A stretch of DNA of 64,000 nt, from assembly GCA_964247755.1 (NCBI GenBank), contig CAXTVX010000001.1, positions 500,774 to 564,773 on the forward strand, read 5' to 3'. The notes under the pieces are model-generated. The model was not told the DNA's origin, did not search any database, and saw only the letters and a list, made by a program, of their open reading frames with translations. The position numbers and the translations under genes are program-made. This stretch comes from Lichenicola sp964247755. GTDB taxonomy: Bacteria > Pseudomonadota > Alphaproteobacteria > Acetobacterales > Acetobacteraceae. This document shows, piece by piece, positions 57,005-64,000 of this stretch (positions are counted from its first letter, which is position 1; the number at the start of each line of letters is the position of its first letter).

Positions 57005-58590
57005 GCCGCGTGCGCTCCGGCAGGGGTGGTCGCGTTTGCCGCCTCGCTCGCGGCGCGGATCATCGCCTCGTCGGCATCGGCCCCAAACTCGCCGATCGTG
57101 CGGCCGCCCCGCATGACGACGATCCGGTCGCACAGCCCGATCAGCTCCGGAAGCTCGGAGGACGCGACCAGTACCCCGAGCCCGGTCGCGGACAGCGACC
57201 GGATCTGCCGGTAGATCTCCGCCTTGGCGCCGACGTCGACGCCGCGCGTCGGCTCGTCGAGCAGCAGCAGCCTCGGCTTCGTCAGCAGCTCCTTGGCGAA
57301 CACCACCTTCTGCTGGTTGCCGCCGGACAGGTTGATCGCCTGCACCTCCGGGCGTCGCGGCCGGACATCGTAGTCGGCGACCGCGCGTGCGACCGCACGG
57401 TCCTGCAGCCGCCGCGATACGAACCCGAACGGGGTCACCCGCTGCCAGGTCGACATCGTCACGTTCTCGGACACCGCGTGCTGCAGCACCAGACCCGTGC
57501 CCCGTCGATCGTCCGCCACGTAGGCAATCCCCGACCGCCGCGCAGCGCCGACGGAGCCGAGTTTCACCGCCACCCCGCCCACGCACACCGTGCCGCGCCA
57601 GCGTCCGGTGGTGCCGAACCCGAACAGCGCCGACATCATCTCCGTCCGCCCGGCCCCCATCAGCCCGGTCAGGCCGACGATTTCGCCCTGGTGCACCGCC
57701 AGCGTGGCACCCCGTGTTTCCTGCCATCCCGGGCGCGGTCGGTCCGGCTCGTAGGACGCGTCCACCAGCTCCAGCACCGGCGCCCCCACGGACACGGCCC
57801 GCGGCGGAAACAGCTCGGAGAAGGGCCGCCCCACCAGGAGATCGACCAGCTCCGACTGCGGCGCGTGCGGCGACGCCTCGCCGACGCGCTGCCCGTCGCG
57901 CATCACGGTCACCCTGTCGCCGACCCGCGGCACCTCTTCCAGCCGGTGCGAGATATAGACGATGCCGACCCCGCGCCGCTTGAGCTCACGCGTCACCGTC
58001 GCGAGGTGGTCCGCCTCGGCTGCCGACAACGCTGCCGTCGGCTCGTCCATGATCAGGATGCGCGCATCGGCCGCCAGCGCCTTGGCGATCGCCACCAGCT
58101 GCCGCTCGCCCATACGCAGGCTGCCTACCGGCAGCGACGCGTCGAGCGACACGCCGGCGCGCTCGAGCAGCGTCCGCGCTTCCGCCCGCATGCGCCGGTT
58201 GTCGAGCACGAGGCCGCCACGAAGCCGCTCCTGGCCGAGGAACAGGTTGGCGGCGATGTCCAGCCCCGGCACGAGATCGAGCTCCTGCGGGATCATGACC
58301 ACGCCCGCCTCGTGCGCATCCCTTGGGCTCGCGAACCGGATCGTTACGCCGTCGATGACGATCTCGCCCTCGTCCGGAACGATTGCGCCGGACAGCACGC
58401 TCATCAGCGTCGACTTGCCGGCCCCGTTTTCGCCAAGCAGGACGTGCACCTCGCCTCGCCGGAGGTCGAAATCGACGCCGCGCAGCGCATGAACTCCGCC
58501 GTAACGCTTGCGGATGCCACGCATGCGCAGCAGCGGTGAATTGGTGCCTGCCGTGTCCGCTTGATCACCGCCCGGCACTTCCGCGCTCAT
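57001..58590 (-). CDS. Sugar ABC transporter ATP-binding protein (RbsA type, two ATPase domains)
   Basis: The 529-residue protein has two fused ATPase domains, as in RbsA/MglA. Domain 1 has Walker A LLGENGAGKSTLMSVLSG, signature LRMGERQLVAIAKAL and Walker B ILIMDEPTAALSAAE. Domain 2 has a degenerate Walker A (LTGLMGAGRTEMMSALFG), signature NLSGGNQQKVVFAKELLT and Walker B LLLLDEPTRGVDVGAKAE. This asymmetry is normal in the family. It is the first gene of a three-gene operon with no sugar-metabolic enzyme attached. Confidence 0.94.
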   Translation of the reverse strand: MSAEVPGGDQADTAGTNSPLLRMRGIRKRYGGVHALRGVDFDLRRGEVHVLLGENGAGKSTLMSVLSGAIVPDEGEIVIDGVTIRFASPRDAHEAGVVMIPQELDLVPGLDIAANLFLGQERLRGGLVLDNRRMRAEARTLLERAGVSLDASLPVGSLRMGERQLVAIAKALAADARILIMDEPTAALSAAEADHLATVTRELKRRGVGIVYISHRLEEVPRVGDRVTVMRDGQRVGEASPHAPQSELVDLLVGRPFSELFPPRAVSVGAPVLELVDASYEPDRPRPGWQETRGATLAVHQGEIVGLTGLMGAGRTEMMSALFGFGTTGRWRGTVCVGGVAVKLGSVGAARRSGIAYVADDRRGTGLVLQHAVSENVTMSTWQRVTPFGFVSRRLQDRAVARAVADYDVRPRRPEVQAINLSGGNQQKVVFAKELLTKPRLLLLDEPTRGVDVGAKAEIYRQIRSLSATGLGVLVASSELPELIGLCDRIVVMRGGRTIGEFGADADEAMIRAASEAANATTPAGAHAA

Positions 58591-58846
58591 GGCCGTTTCC
58601 TTCCCACGGTCACAATACGCCTCCCGCCCGCATGAGCAAGGCCGCCAGCAGCCGTGAGACCGACGGCAAGGATCCGGCTCGACGGGTCGTCGTCAGCCGG
58701 TTGCGAGGCGCCCAGGCGTCGGTTCGGCTCCGTCAGGAACGCCAGCGTCGGGTGACGTCCTGGCGGCATGGCGTGCGCCATGCGCCCTGGACGGGATCGA
58801 CTGAGACTGTATGGATTACATGACGGTTTCTATAGGAATCGGGCTC

Positions 58847-59099
58847 ACGGCCCTCAGCTTCAAGGATTAGGAGACCGACAGCCTTGCACGGCAGCTTGCA
58901 AGTCTGACCGGTGAGACACTCATCCAGGTGGTACACGGCGCACTGAGGGAATGGCTGGGTCATGAGCTGCTCAAGCGCAGCAAGCGAGCCTGCGATGAGG
59001 AAGCAATCCAGGTCATCGTCGATCGCTGCGCTGCCGGTATTCGATGCGCGCAGTGACGACGAGATCCTGGATTACGATGAGAACGGGGTGCCAGCCTGA
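58847..59099 (+). pseudogene. Decayed antitoxin gene, VapB type
   Basis: Reading across three lesions restores a VapB antitoxin. The start is changed to ACG (58847), giving (M)ALSFKD, then an in-frame TAG at 58868 interrupts KD-ETDSLARQLASLTGETLI. After QVIVDRCAA a frameshift near 59035 leads to LPVFDARSDDEILDYDENGV ending PA and a TGA at 59097-59099, the classic end of the family. The stop shares a base with the ATG of the vapC remnant, as in working vapBC operons. The gene cannot make antitoxin. Confidence 0.75.
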
Positions 59100-59490
59100 T
59101 GGTGATCGACAGTTCGGCCCTGATCGCCGTCGTTCGAGGAGAGTTGGGAAGCGATCATCTTTGCCGGCGATGCGGGAAGCGTTTCCTTGCCTGGTCGCTG
59201 CTCCGCCTGCCATCGAGGCTTCGATCGTCATGCTGTCGCGGTTCGGCGAAGCCGGGCTGAGAGACCTTGACGCCTTGATGATCGGGATCTCGGTCGACGT
59301 CGTGCCGTTTGCGGCACCGCACGTCCACCTCGCCGTCGACGCGTTCCGACACTTCGGCAAGGGGCGGCACTTGGCCGGCCTCAACTTCGGCGACTGCTTC
59401 TCCTACGCCTGGGCCAAGGCCACCGGCGAGCCGCTGCTGTTCAAGGGCGACGACTTCTCCCGGACCGACATCAGGAGAACTGTCCGAACA
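59099..59490 (+). pseudogene. Decayed toxin gene, VapC type (PIN domain)
   Basis: The start MVIDSSALIAVVRGE is the VapC N-terminus. Two frameshifts, near 59145 and 59180, pass through WEAIIFAGDAGS to the frame that continues LVAAPPAIEASIVMLSRFGE, then GKGRHLAGLNFGDCFSYAWA and KATGEPLLFKGDDFSRTDI. The four PIN-domain acidic residues (D in VIDSS, E in IEAS, D in FGDC, D in GDDF) are all still encoded, but split between frames. The stop codon is lost or shifted, so the end is approximate. As the antitoxin is also broken, toxin inactivation was required for survival. Confidence 0.75.
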
Positions 59491-59604
59491 CGCCCAGAGA
59501 TCTGGGCTCGTGGCCAGTCGAGCGGGGTGGCAAGGACGCGTGCCAGCCGAGCCGTCCACCGCAACGGCGGCAGCTCCCTGCGACCAGGCAACGCCTTCAG
59601 ATGC

Positions 59605-59681
59605 TGGCGGACCCGACACGATTCGAACGTGCGACCTTCGCCTTCGGAGGGCGACGCTCTATCCAGCTGAGCTACGGGTCC
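59605..59681 (-). tRNA. tRNA-Arg (anticodon CCG)
   Basis: On the minus strand a 77-base cloverleaf folds with the acceptor stem GGACCCG/CGGGTCC, D-arm AGCTCAGCTGGATAGAGC, anticodon stem TCGCC/GGCGA around the loop CTCCGAA, T-arm loop TTCGAAT, discriminator G and an encoded CCA. The anticodon CCG reads CGG arginine codons, which are common in this genome. The 3' end points toward the vapBC remnant; I see no copy of it that would mark an integrated element. Confidence 0.95.
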
Positions 59682-59736
59682 GGCCCGGGCTGCATAGCCC
59701 GAAGCGCCGGGGATTGCCAGTGCCCCTCCGACAGGA

Positions 59737-60891
59737 TCAGGGCTCGGACGATCCGTCGGCCAACCCGTCCAGTCCGGACGGGAGCCAGACCGGCACGGTG
59801 CCGTTCCATCCGCCGTCCGCCATCCAGCCAGCCGCCGCGATCTCGCCGCCCGACGGCAGCGGCAGGTCCGGGGTCAGGATCCACGACGCGATGTCGTTCG
59901 TCACCGCCAGGCGGTCGCGGTCGCGCGTCAGCAGGTGGTAACCGGCCGGATAGAAGCTGCGTCGCACGCCGTCCGGCAGGTGCGTCCAGGCGGCGGAGGT
60001 TGCCTCGGCCGGGACCAGCTGGTCCCGGCCGCCATAGGCGATCAGCACCGGGCCGCGCATCCGGGGAGCCGCGTCCTGTGCCCGGCCCATCAGGTCCACC
60101 AGGCCGCGCAGGCTGGTGACGCGGGTCGTGCGCAGCGTCAGCGGGTCGTAGGCGAGCCGGTACAGCGCGTCGCGGTTGTCGGTCGCCACGATGTGCAGCG
60201 GCAGCTCGTTGCCGGTCAGCTTCCAATCGGGCAGCAGCGCCGCCGCGGTCCACAGCGACACCGTCAGCAGCGGGCTCATCTCCTTCCGGCTCCACACCGC
60301 CGGCGCCAGCAGGATGGTGCCGGCGACCGGCGGCGCGTCGGGACGGGCGGCGAGGCACATCAGGATCGCAGCACCCATGCTTTCTCCCATCAGGAACAGG
60401 GGCACGCCCGGCTCACGCGCCGCCACCTGCCGGGCCAGCTCGGCCGCGTCCTGCACCATGCGATCGGTGCCGGCCCAGCGCCCGCGCATCGGCGCCTCCC
60501 CGAAGCCGCGCTGGTCGGGGGCATAGACGGTGACCCCGCGCGCGGCCAGCACCGGGGCCGGCAGCTCCCAGGCGTCACGGCTGTCGTTGAAGCCGTGCAG
60601 CGCCAGGATCACCGCGCGTTCCCCACCCTGCGCCCGCCATACCCGCGCCGGCAGCACCGCGCCGTCCGACAGGGTGAAGCGGAGGTCGGCCGGCACCAGG
60701 CGATGGTCGGCGGTGTGACGCGCGGCATCCGCGGGGGCAGGCGGCGGGCGCACCGGCATCGCCATGCAGCCCGACAGCAGCAGGGCGGCCCCTGCCAAGC
60801 GGAGCAGGTGCCGTGCGACGGGGACGCTCGAAGCGGTCGGTGTCTTGGAAATGGGGCGGAGGTTCCATACCGGGGCGGTCCTGCGTATCAT
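59737..60891 (-). CDS. Lipoprotein alpha/beta hydrolase (lysophospholipase-like)
   Basis: The 384-residue protein has an export signal ending in a lipobox (LLRLAGAALLLSGCMAM), then a hydrolase domain: ILALHGFNDSRDAWELPAPV (oxyanion hole), YAPDQRGFGEAPMRGRW, LFLMGESMGAAILMCLAA with the nucleophile Ser, GPVLIAYGGRDQLVPAEATS with the acid and FYPAGYHLLTRDRDR with the base. This set resembles monoglyceride lipase and lysophospholipase L2. An outer- or inner-membrane lipoprotein location is expected. The start at 60891 leaves 26 residues before the hydrophobic core, so the true start may differ. Confidence 0.82.
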   Translation of the reverse strand: MIRRTAPVWNLRPISKTPTASSVPVARHLLRLAGAALLLSGCMAMPVRPPPAPADAARHTADHRLVPADLRFTLSDGAVLPARVWRAQGGERAVILALHGFNDSRDAWELPAPVLAARGVTVYAPDQRGFGEAPMRGRWAGTDRMVQDAAELARQVAAREPGVPLFLMGESMGAAILMCLAARPDAPPVAGTILLAPAVWSRKEMSPLLTVSLWTAAALLPDWKLTGNELPLHIVATDNRDALYRLAYDPLTLRTTRVTSLRGLVDLMGRAQDAAPRMRGPVLIAYGGRDQLVPAEATSAAWTHLPDGVRRSFYPAGYHLLTRDRDRLAVTNDIASWILTPDLPLPSGGEIAAAGWMADGGWNGTVPVWLPSGLDGLADGSSEP

Positions 60892-60926
60892 CCTGCCTCC
60901 ATCCCGGCCACATGCAAGGCGACAGA

Positions 60927-61145
60927 ATGCCGTTCGGCGCATCCACCCCCACCCCGCAGCTCGGGCCGGAGGCGATCGAGACTCTCACCGTCACCAGCCG
61001 GGTGGTCAGCTGCGACGGCGGCGACGGTCCGTTCGGCCATCCCCGGGTCTGGTTGCGCATCGTCGAGCAGCAGACCTATTGCCCATGGTGCTCGCGCGTC
61101 TTCGTGCTGGCGCCAGGCACCGGCGACGGCGACGACTCCCATTGA
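60927..61145 (+). CDS. CHCC zinc-finger protein
   Basis: The 72-residue protein has a zinc-binding set C29, H38, C52 and C55 in SRVVSCDGGDGPFGHPRVWL and TYCPWCSRVFVLAPG, the zf-CHCC pattern also found in mitochondrial complex I subunit NDUFS6. In alphaproteobacteria such proteins are small and free-standing and probably assist complex I. The ATG at 60927 has a modest ribosome site (AAGGCGA); an ATG at 60912 is the alternative. Its stop overlaps the likely TTG start of polA. Confidence 0.85.
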   Translation: MPFGASTPTPQLGPEAIETLTVTSRVVSCDGGDGPFGHPRVWLRIVEQQTYCPWCSRVFVLAPGTGDGDDSH

Positions 61146-64000
61146 CCCCGCCGGACGACCTCCTGGACCTGCCGCTCGCGGAGCCGGACGACATCGCGCC
61201 GGACGGCGGTGTCGACGATTCCGCACGCTACGCCGACGTCCACCTGGTGCTGGTCGACGGCTCCGGCTTCATCTTCCGCGCCTTCCACGCCCTGCCGCCG
61301 ATGACCCGGCGCGACGGCACCCCGGTGAACGCCGTGTTCGGCTTCACCAACATGCTGGCCCGTTTCCTGCAAACCCACGTCGGCACCCACCTTGCGGTGA
61401 TCTTCGATGCCGGCCGCCTTACCTTCCGCAACGAGATGTATCCCCAGTACAAGGCGCAGCGTCCCGAGCCGCCGCCCGAGCTGGTGCCGCAGTTCGCGCT
61501 GGTGCGGGACGCCACCGCCGCGTTCGGCGTGCCGGCGATTGAGCTCGCCGGCTGGGAAGCGGACGACCTGATCGCCGCCTACGCCTGCACCGTCGCCGCC
61601 GGCGGCGGCCGCTGCACCGTGGTCTCGTCCGACAAGGACCTGATGCAGCTGATCCGGCCCGGCATCGACATGCTGGACCCGATCAAGCAGAAGCCGATCG
61701 GCGAGGCGGAGGTGCGCGAGCGCTTCGGCGTCGGCCCCGACAAGGTGATCGAGGTGCAGGCGCTGATGGGCGACAGCGTCGACAACGTGCCGGGCGTGCC
61801 CGGGATCGGGCCCAAGATCGCCTCCGGGCTGGTCGCGGAATACGGCGATCTCGACGGCATCTACCGCGCGCTGAAGGCGGGCGGGATGAAGCCGTCCAAG
61901 CGACGCGACGCCCTGGAAGCGCACGAAGCGGCGGCCCGCATGTCGCGAGAACTGGTGATCCTGCGCCACGACGCGCCGCTGCCGCTGCCGATCGAGCAGC
62001 TCGGCTTCACGGTACCCGACCAGGCCCGGCTCGGCGTGTGGCTCGGCGCCATGGGCTTCCGCTCCGTGGCGCAGCGCCTGTCCATGGAGGCGCCGGAGCC
62101 GCCGGCAGCAGCCGGAGCGGCCGGGCCGGCCGGCGCGGAGCCGGCTCCGGACCGGATGCCCGGGCACGACGCGCCGTTCGGCGGCTACGCCTGCGTCACC
62201 GAGGCGTCGGTGCTGGCCGGATGGATGGCTGAGGCCACACGCGCCGGCGTCTGCGGGGTGGACACCGAGACCGACGGGCTCGACCCGCTGCGCGCCAACA
62301 TGGTCGGCTTCTCCCTGGCGACCGCCCCCGGCCGCGCCTGCTACGTGCCGCTGCTGCACGAGGGCGACCTGGAGCATCCGGTTGGGCTGCAGCTCGAGGC
62401 CGCCGCGGCGCTGGAGATCATGGCGCCGCTGCTGGCCGATCCCGGCGTGCTCAAGGTGTTCCAGAACGCCAAGTTCGACCTGGGCGTCCTGGAGCGCGTC
62501 GGGCGCGGCATCCTCCGTGGCCCGATCGCGCCGATCGACGACACCATGCTGATCTCCTACGCGCAGGATGCCGGCCTGCACGGCCACGGCATGGACGAGC
62601 TGGCCGCGCGCCACCTCGGCCACACCCCCATCACCTACGACCAGGTCACCGGCACCGGACGCGCCCGGATCCCGTTCGCCCGCGTGCCCCTGCCGCGCGC
62701 CACCGAGTACGCCGCCGAGGACGCCGACGTCACGCTGCGGCTGTGGCACGTGCTGCACCCGCAGCTGCGCACCAGCCGGTCGCTGGCACTGTACGAGCAG
62801 CTGGAACGGCCGCTGGTGCGGGTGCTGGCACAGATGGAGCGGGCCGGGATCTCGGTGGACAGGCCCGAGCTCGAGCGCATGTCCAAGGACTTCGCCGCCC
62901 GCATGGCGGTGATGGAGACCGGGATCCACGCGCTGGCCGGGCGCCCCTTCAACCTCGGGTCGGCGAAGCAGCTGGGCGAGGTGCTGTTCGACGAGATGTC
63001 CCTGCCCGGCGGCAAGCGGATGAAGACCGGCGCCTGGGGCACGGACTCCTTCGTGCTGCAGGCCCTGGCCGAGCAGGGGCACGAGCTGCCGGCACGGATC
63101 CTAGAATGGCGGCAGCTGTCCAAGCTCAAGAGCACCTACGCCGACGCCCTGGTGGAGGAGATCAACCCCGAGACCGACCGGGTGCACACCTCGTTCCAGA
63201 TGGCGATCACCACGACCGGCCGGCTGTCGTCGAACGAGCCCAACCTGCAGAACATCCCGATCCGCACCGAGGAAGGCGGCCGCATCCGCCGCGCCTTCGT
63301 CGCTGCCCCCGGACACGTGCTGGTGTCGGCGGACTATTCGCAGGTCGAGCTCAGGCTGATGGCGCACGTGGCGGACATCCCCGCGCTGAAGGACGCCTTC
63401 GCCAAGGGACAGGACATCCATGCCCGCACCGCGTCGGAGGTGTTCGGCGTGCCGATGGAGAAGATGGACGGCCTGGTCCGCAGGCGCGCCAAGACCATCA
63501 ACTTCGGCATCATCTACGGCATCTCGGCGTTCGGCCTGGCACGGCAGCTTGGGATCAACGCCGGCGAGGCGCGCACCTACATCGACGCCTACTTTGCGCG
63601 CTACCCCGGCATACGCGACTTCATGGAGCGCACCCGGGACGAGGCGCGGACCCACGGCTACGTGCTGACCCCGTTCGGACGGCGCTGCTGGATCGCCGGG
63701 ATCAACGAGAAGAACCAGCAGCGACGCGGCTACGCCGAGCGGCAGGCTTCCAACGCGCCGATCCAGGGGGGAGCCGCCGACATCATCAAGCGGGCGATGG
63801 TGCGCCTGCCGCCGGTGCTGCGGGACCGGGCACCGCGCTCGCGCATGCTGCTGCAGGTGCACGACGAGCTGCTGTTCGAGGCGCCGGAGGACGAGGCGGA
63901 GGCACTGGCCGAGGCCGCGCGCACGGTGATGGAAGGGGCCGCAACCCTGTCGGTGCCGCTGGTGGTCGAGACCGGCACCGGCCGCAACTGGGCGGAGGCG
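61142..64000 (+). CDS. polA: DNA polymerase I (cut a few codons before its end)
   Basis: PolA fills gaps and removes RNA primers. All three activities are visible in ~953 residues: the 5'-3' nuclease (VLVDGSGFIFRAFHALPPMT, ELAGWEADDLIAAYAC), the 3'-5' exonuclease with the acidic motif GVDTETDGLDPLRA and FQNAKFDLGVLE, and the polymerase with motif A SADYSQVELRLMAHV, motif B RRAKTINFGIIYGIS and motif C LLQVHDELLFEAP. The reading frame reaches the window edge at GRNWAEA, close to the natural C-terminus. TTG at 61142 (overlapping the zinc-finger stop) is the best start; ATG at 61085 and GTG at 61247 are in-frame alternatives. Confidence 0.93.
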   Translation, partial: MTPPDDLLDLPLAEPDDIAPDGGVDDSARYADVHLVLVDGSGFIFRAFHALPPMTRRDGTPVNAVFGFTNMLARFLQTHVGTHLAVIFDAGRLTFRNEMYPQYKAQRPEPPPELVPQFALVRDATAAFGVPAIELAGWEADDLIAAYACTVAAGGGRCTVVSSDKDLMQLIRPGIDMLDPIKQKPIGEAEVRERFGVGPDKVIEVQALMGDSVDNVPGVPGIGPKIASGLVAEYGDLDGIYRALKAGGMKPSKRRDALEAHEAAARMSRELVILRHDAPLPLPIEQLGFTVPDQARLGVWLGAMGFRSVAQRLSMEAPEPPAAAGAAGPAGAEPAPDRMPGHDAPFGGYACVTEASVLAGWMAEATRAGVCGVDTETDGLDPLRANMVGFSLATAPGRACYVPLLHEGDLEHPVGLQLEAAAALEIMAPLLADPGVLKVFQNAKFDLGVLERVGRGILRGPIAPIDDTMLISYAQDAGLHGHGMDELAARHLGHTPITYDQVTGTGRARIPFARVPLPRATEYAAEDADVTLRLWHVLHPQLRTSRSLALYEQLERPLVRVLAQMERAGISVDRPELERMSKDFAARMAVMETGIHALAGRPFNLGSAKQLGEVLFDEMSLPGGKRMKTGAWGTDSFVLQALAEQGHELPARILEWRQLSKLKSTYADALVEEINPETDRVHTSFQMAITTTGRLSSNEPNLQNIPIRTEEGGRIRRAFVAAPGHVLVSADYSQVELRLMAHVADIPALKDAFAKGQDIHARTASEVFGVPMEKMDGLVRRRAKTINFGIIYGISAFGLARQLGINAGEARTYIDAYFARYPGIRDFMERTRDEARTHGYVLTPFGRRCWIAGINEKNQQRRGYAERQASNAPIQGGAADIIKRAMVRLPPVLRDRAPRSRMLLQVHDELLFEAPEDEAEALAEAARTVMEGAATLSVPLVVETGTGRNWAEA

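Noticed and set aside
59605..59681. tRNA-Arg 3' end as the attachment site of an integrated island
   Set aside because: No integrase gene and no second copy of the tRNA 3' end was found by reading 54.1-59.6 kb.
1..64000. CRISPR array, rRNA operon or riboswitch
   Set aside because: No regularly spaced direct repeats, no rRNA sequence, and no recognisable riboswitch core was found on either strand.

Overview
The window is high-GC chromosomal DNA from an alphaproteobacterium, most likely a member of the Acetobacteraceae (Rhodospirillales). The evidence is gene order and protein type: rpoZ-rsh-acpS-lepB, smpB-dapA facing a soluble lytic transglycosylase, a pyruvate dehydrogenase whose E1-beta carries its own lipoyl domain, eno-ftsB, ppiD facing tpiA-secG-pyrG, moeA-lexA and uvrC-pgsA-moaD-moaE. 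Genus cannot be fixed from sequence reading alone. Almost everything is housekeeping; accessory DNA is confined to a few short patches.

Layout. 1-3.6 kb (minus): end of a core operon (rpoZ, rsh, acpS, lepB cut by the window edge). 3.65-6.05 kb: a small accessory patch with a UrcA-family secreted protein facing a membrane-anchored CadC-like regulator and a 44-residue membrane peptide. 6.2-8.2 kb: folK, an NYN-domain protein and a family-5 uracil-DNA glycosylase. 8.2-10.5 kb: an 840-base gene-poor, locally AT-richer stretch, a secreted protein with a phage-tail-fibre-like C-terminus and a small helical protein. 10.6-15.2 kb: smpB, dapA, slt, pgpA, cinA. 15.2-16.1 kb: two small secreted proteins. 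16.3-30.0 kb (minus): ppiD-trpE-trpG-trpD-trpC-moaC-pdhA-pdhB-aceF-lpdA, a small membrane protein, lipA and coq10. 30.1-42.5 kb (mostly plus): tpiA, secG, an amine oxidase, pyrG, a secreted FKBP, a YqcI/YcgG + DUF1989 pair, a YdeP-type molybdoprotein (minus), eno, an amidinotransferase-fold hydrolase (minus), ftsB. 42.5-54.1 kb: rpmG, moeA, lexA, a complete late biotin block (bioCD fusion, bioH-like, bioF, bioA), moaE, moaD, a lipoprotein, mobB, pgsA, uvrC. 54.1-59.5 kb: an 830-base gene-free stretch, a ribose-type sugar ABC transporter and a decayed vapBC pair. 59.6-64 kb: tRNA-Arg(CCG), a lipoprotein hydrolase, a CHCC zinc-finger protein and polA, cut a few codons before its end.

How the genes work together. 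Lipoate runs through the window: pyruvate dehydrogenase (two lipoylated subunits) sits beside lipA. Molybdenum cofactor genes (moaC, moaD, moaE, moeA, mobB) are spread over four places and a molybdoenzyme lies among them. Biotin genes form two divergent units. The most interesting large-scale feature is that the gene order equals the usual alphaproteobacterial order with one ~19-kb segment (moaC to ftsB) flipped, which puts pdhA behind the trp-moaC operon and moeA behind ftsB. Other points worth checking are the BioC-BioD fusion, the heme-hydroxylase/DUF1989 pair with a 16-base duplication at its junction, and the triplicated stop/Shine-Dalgarno repeat between moaD and moaE. I see no CRISPR array, intact insertion sequence, prophage or rRNA gene.
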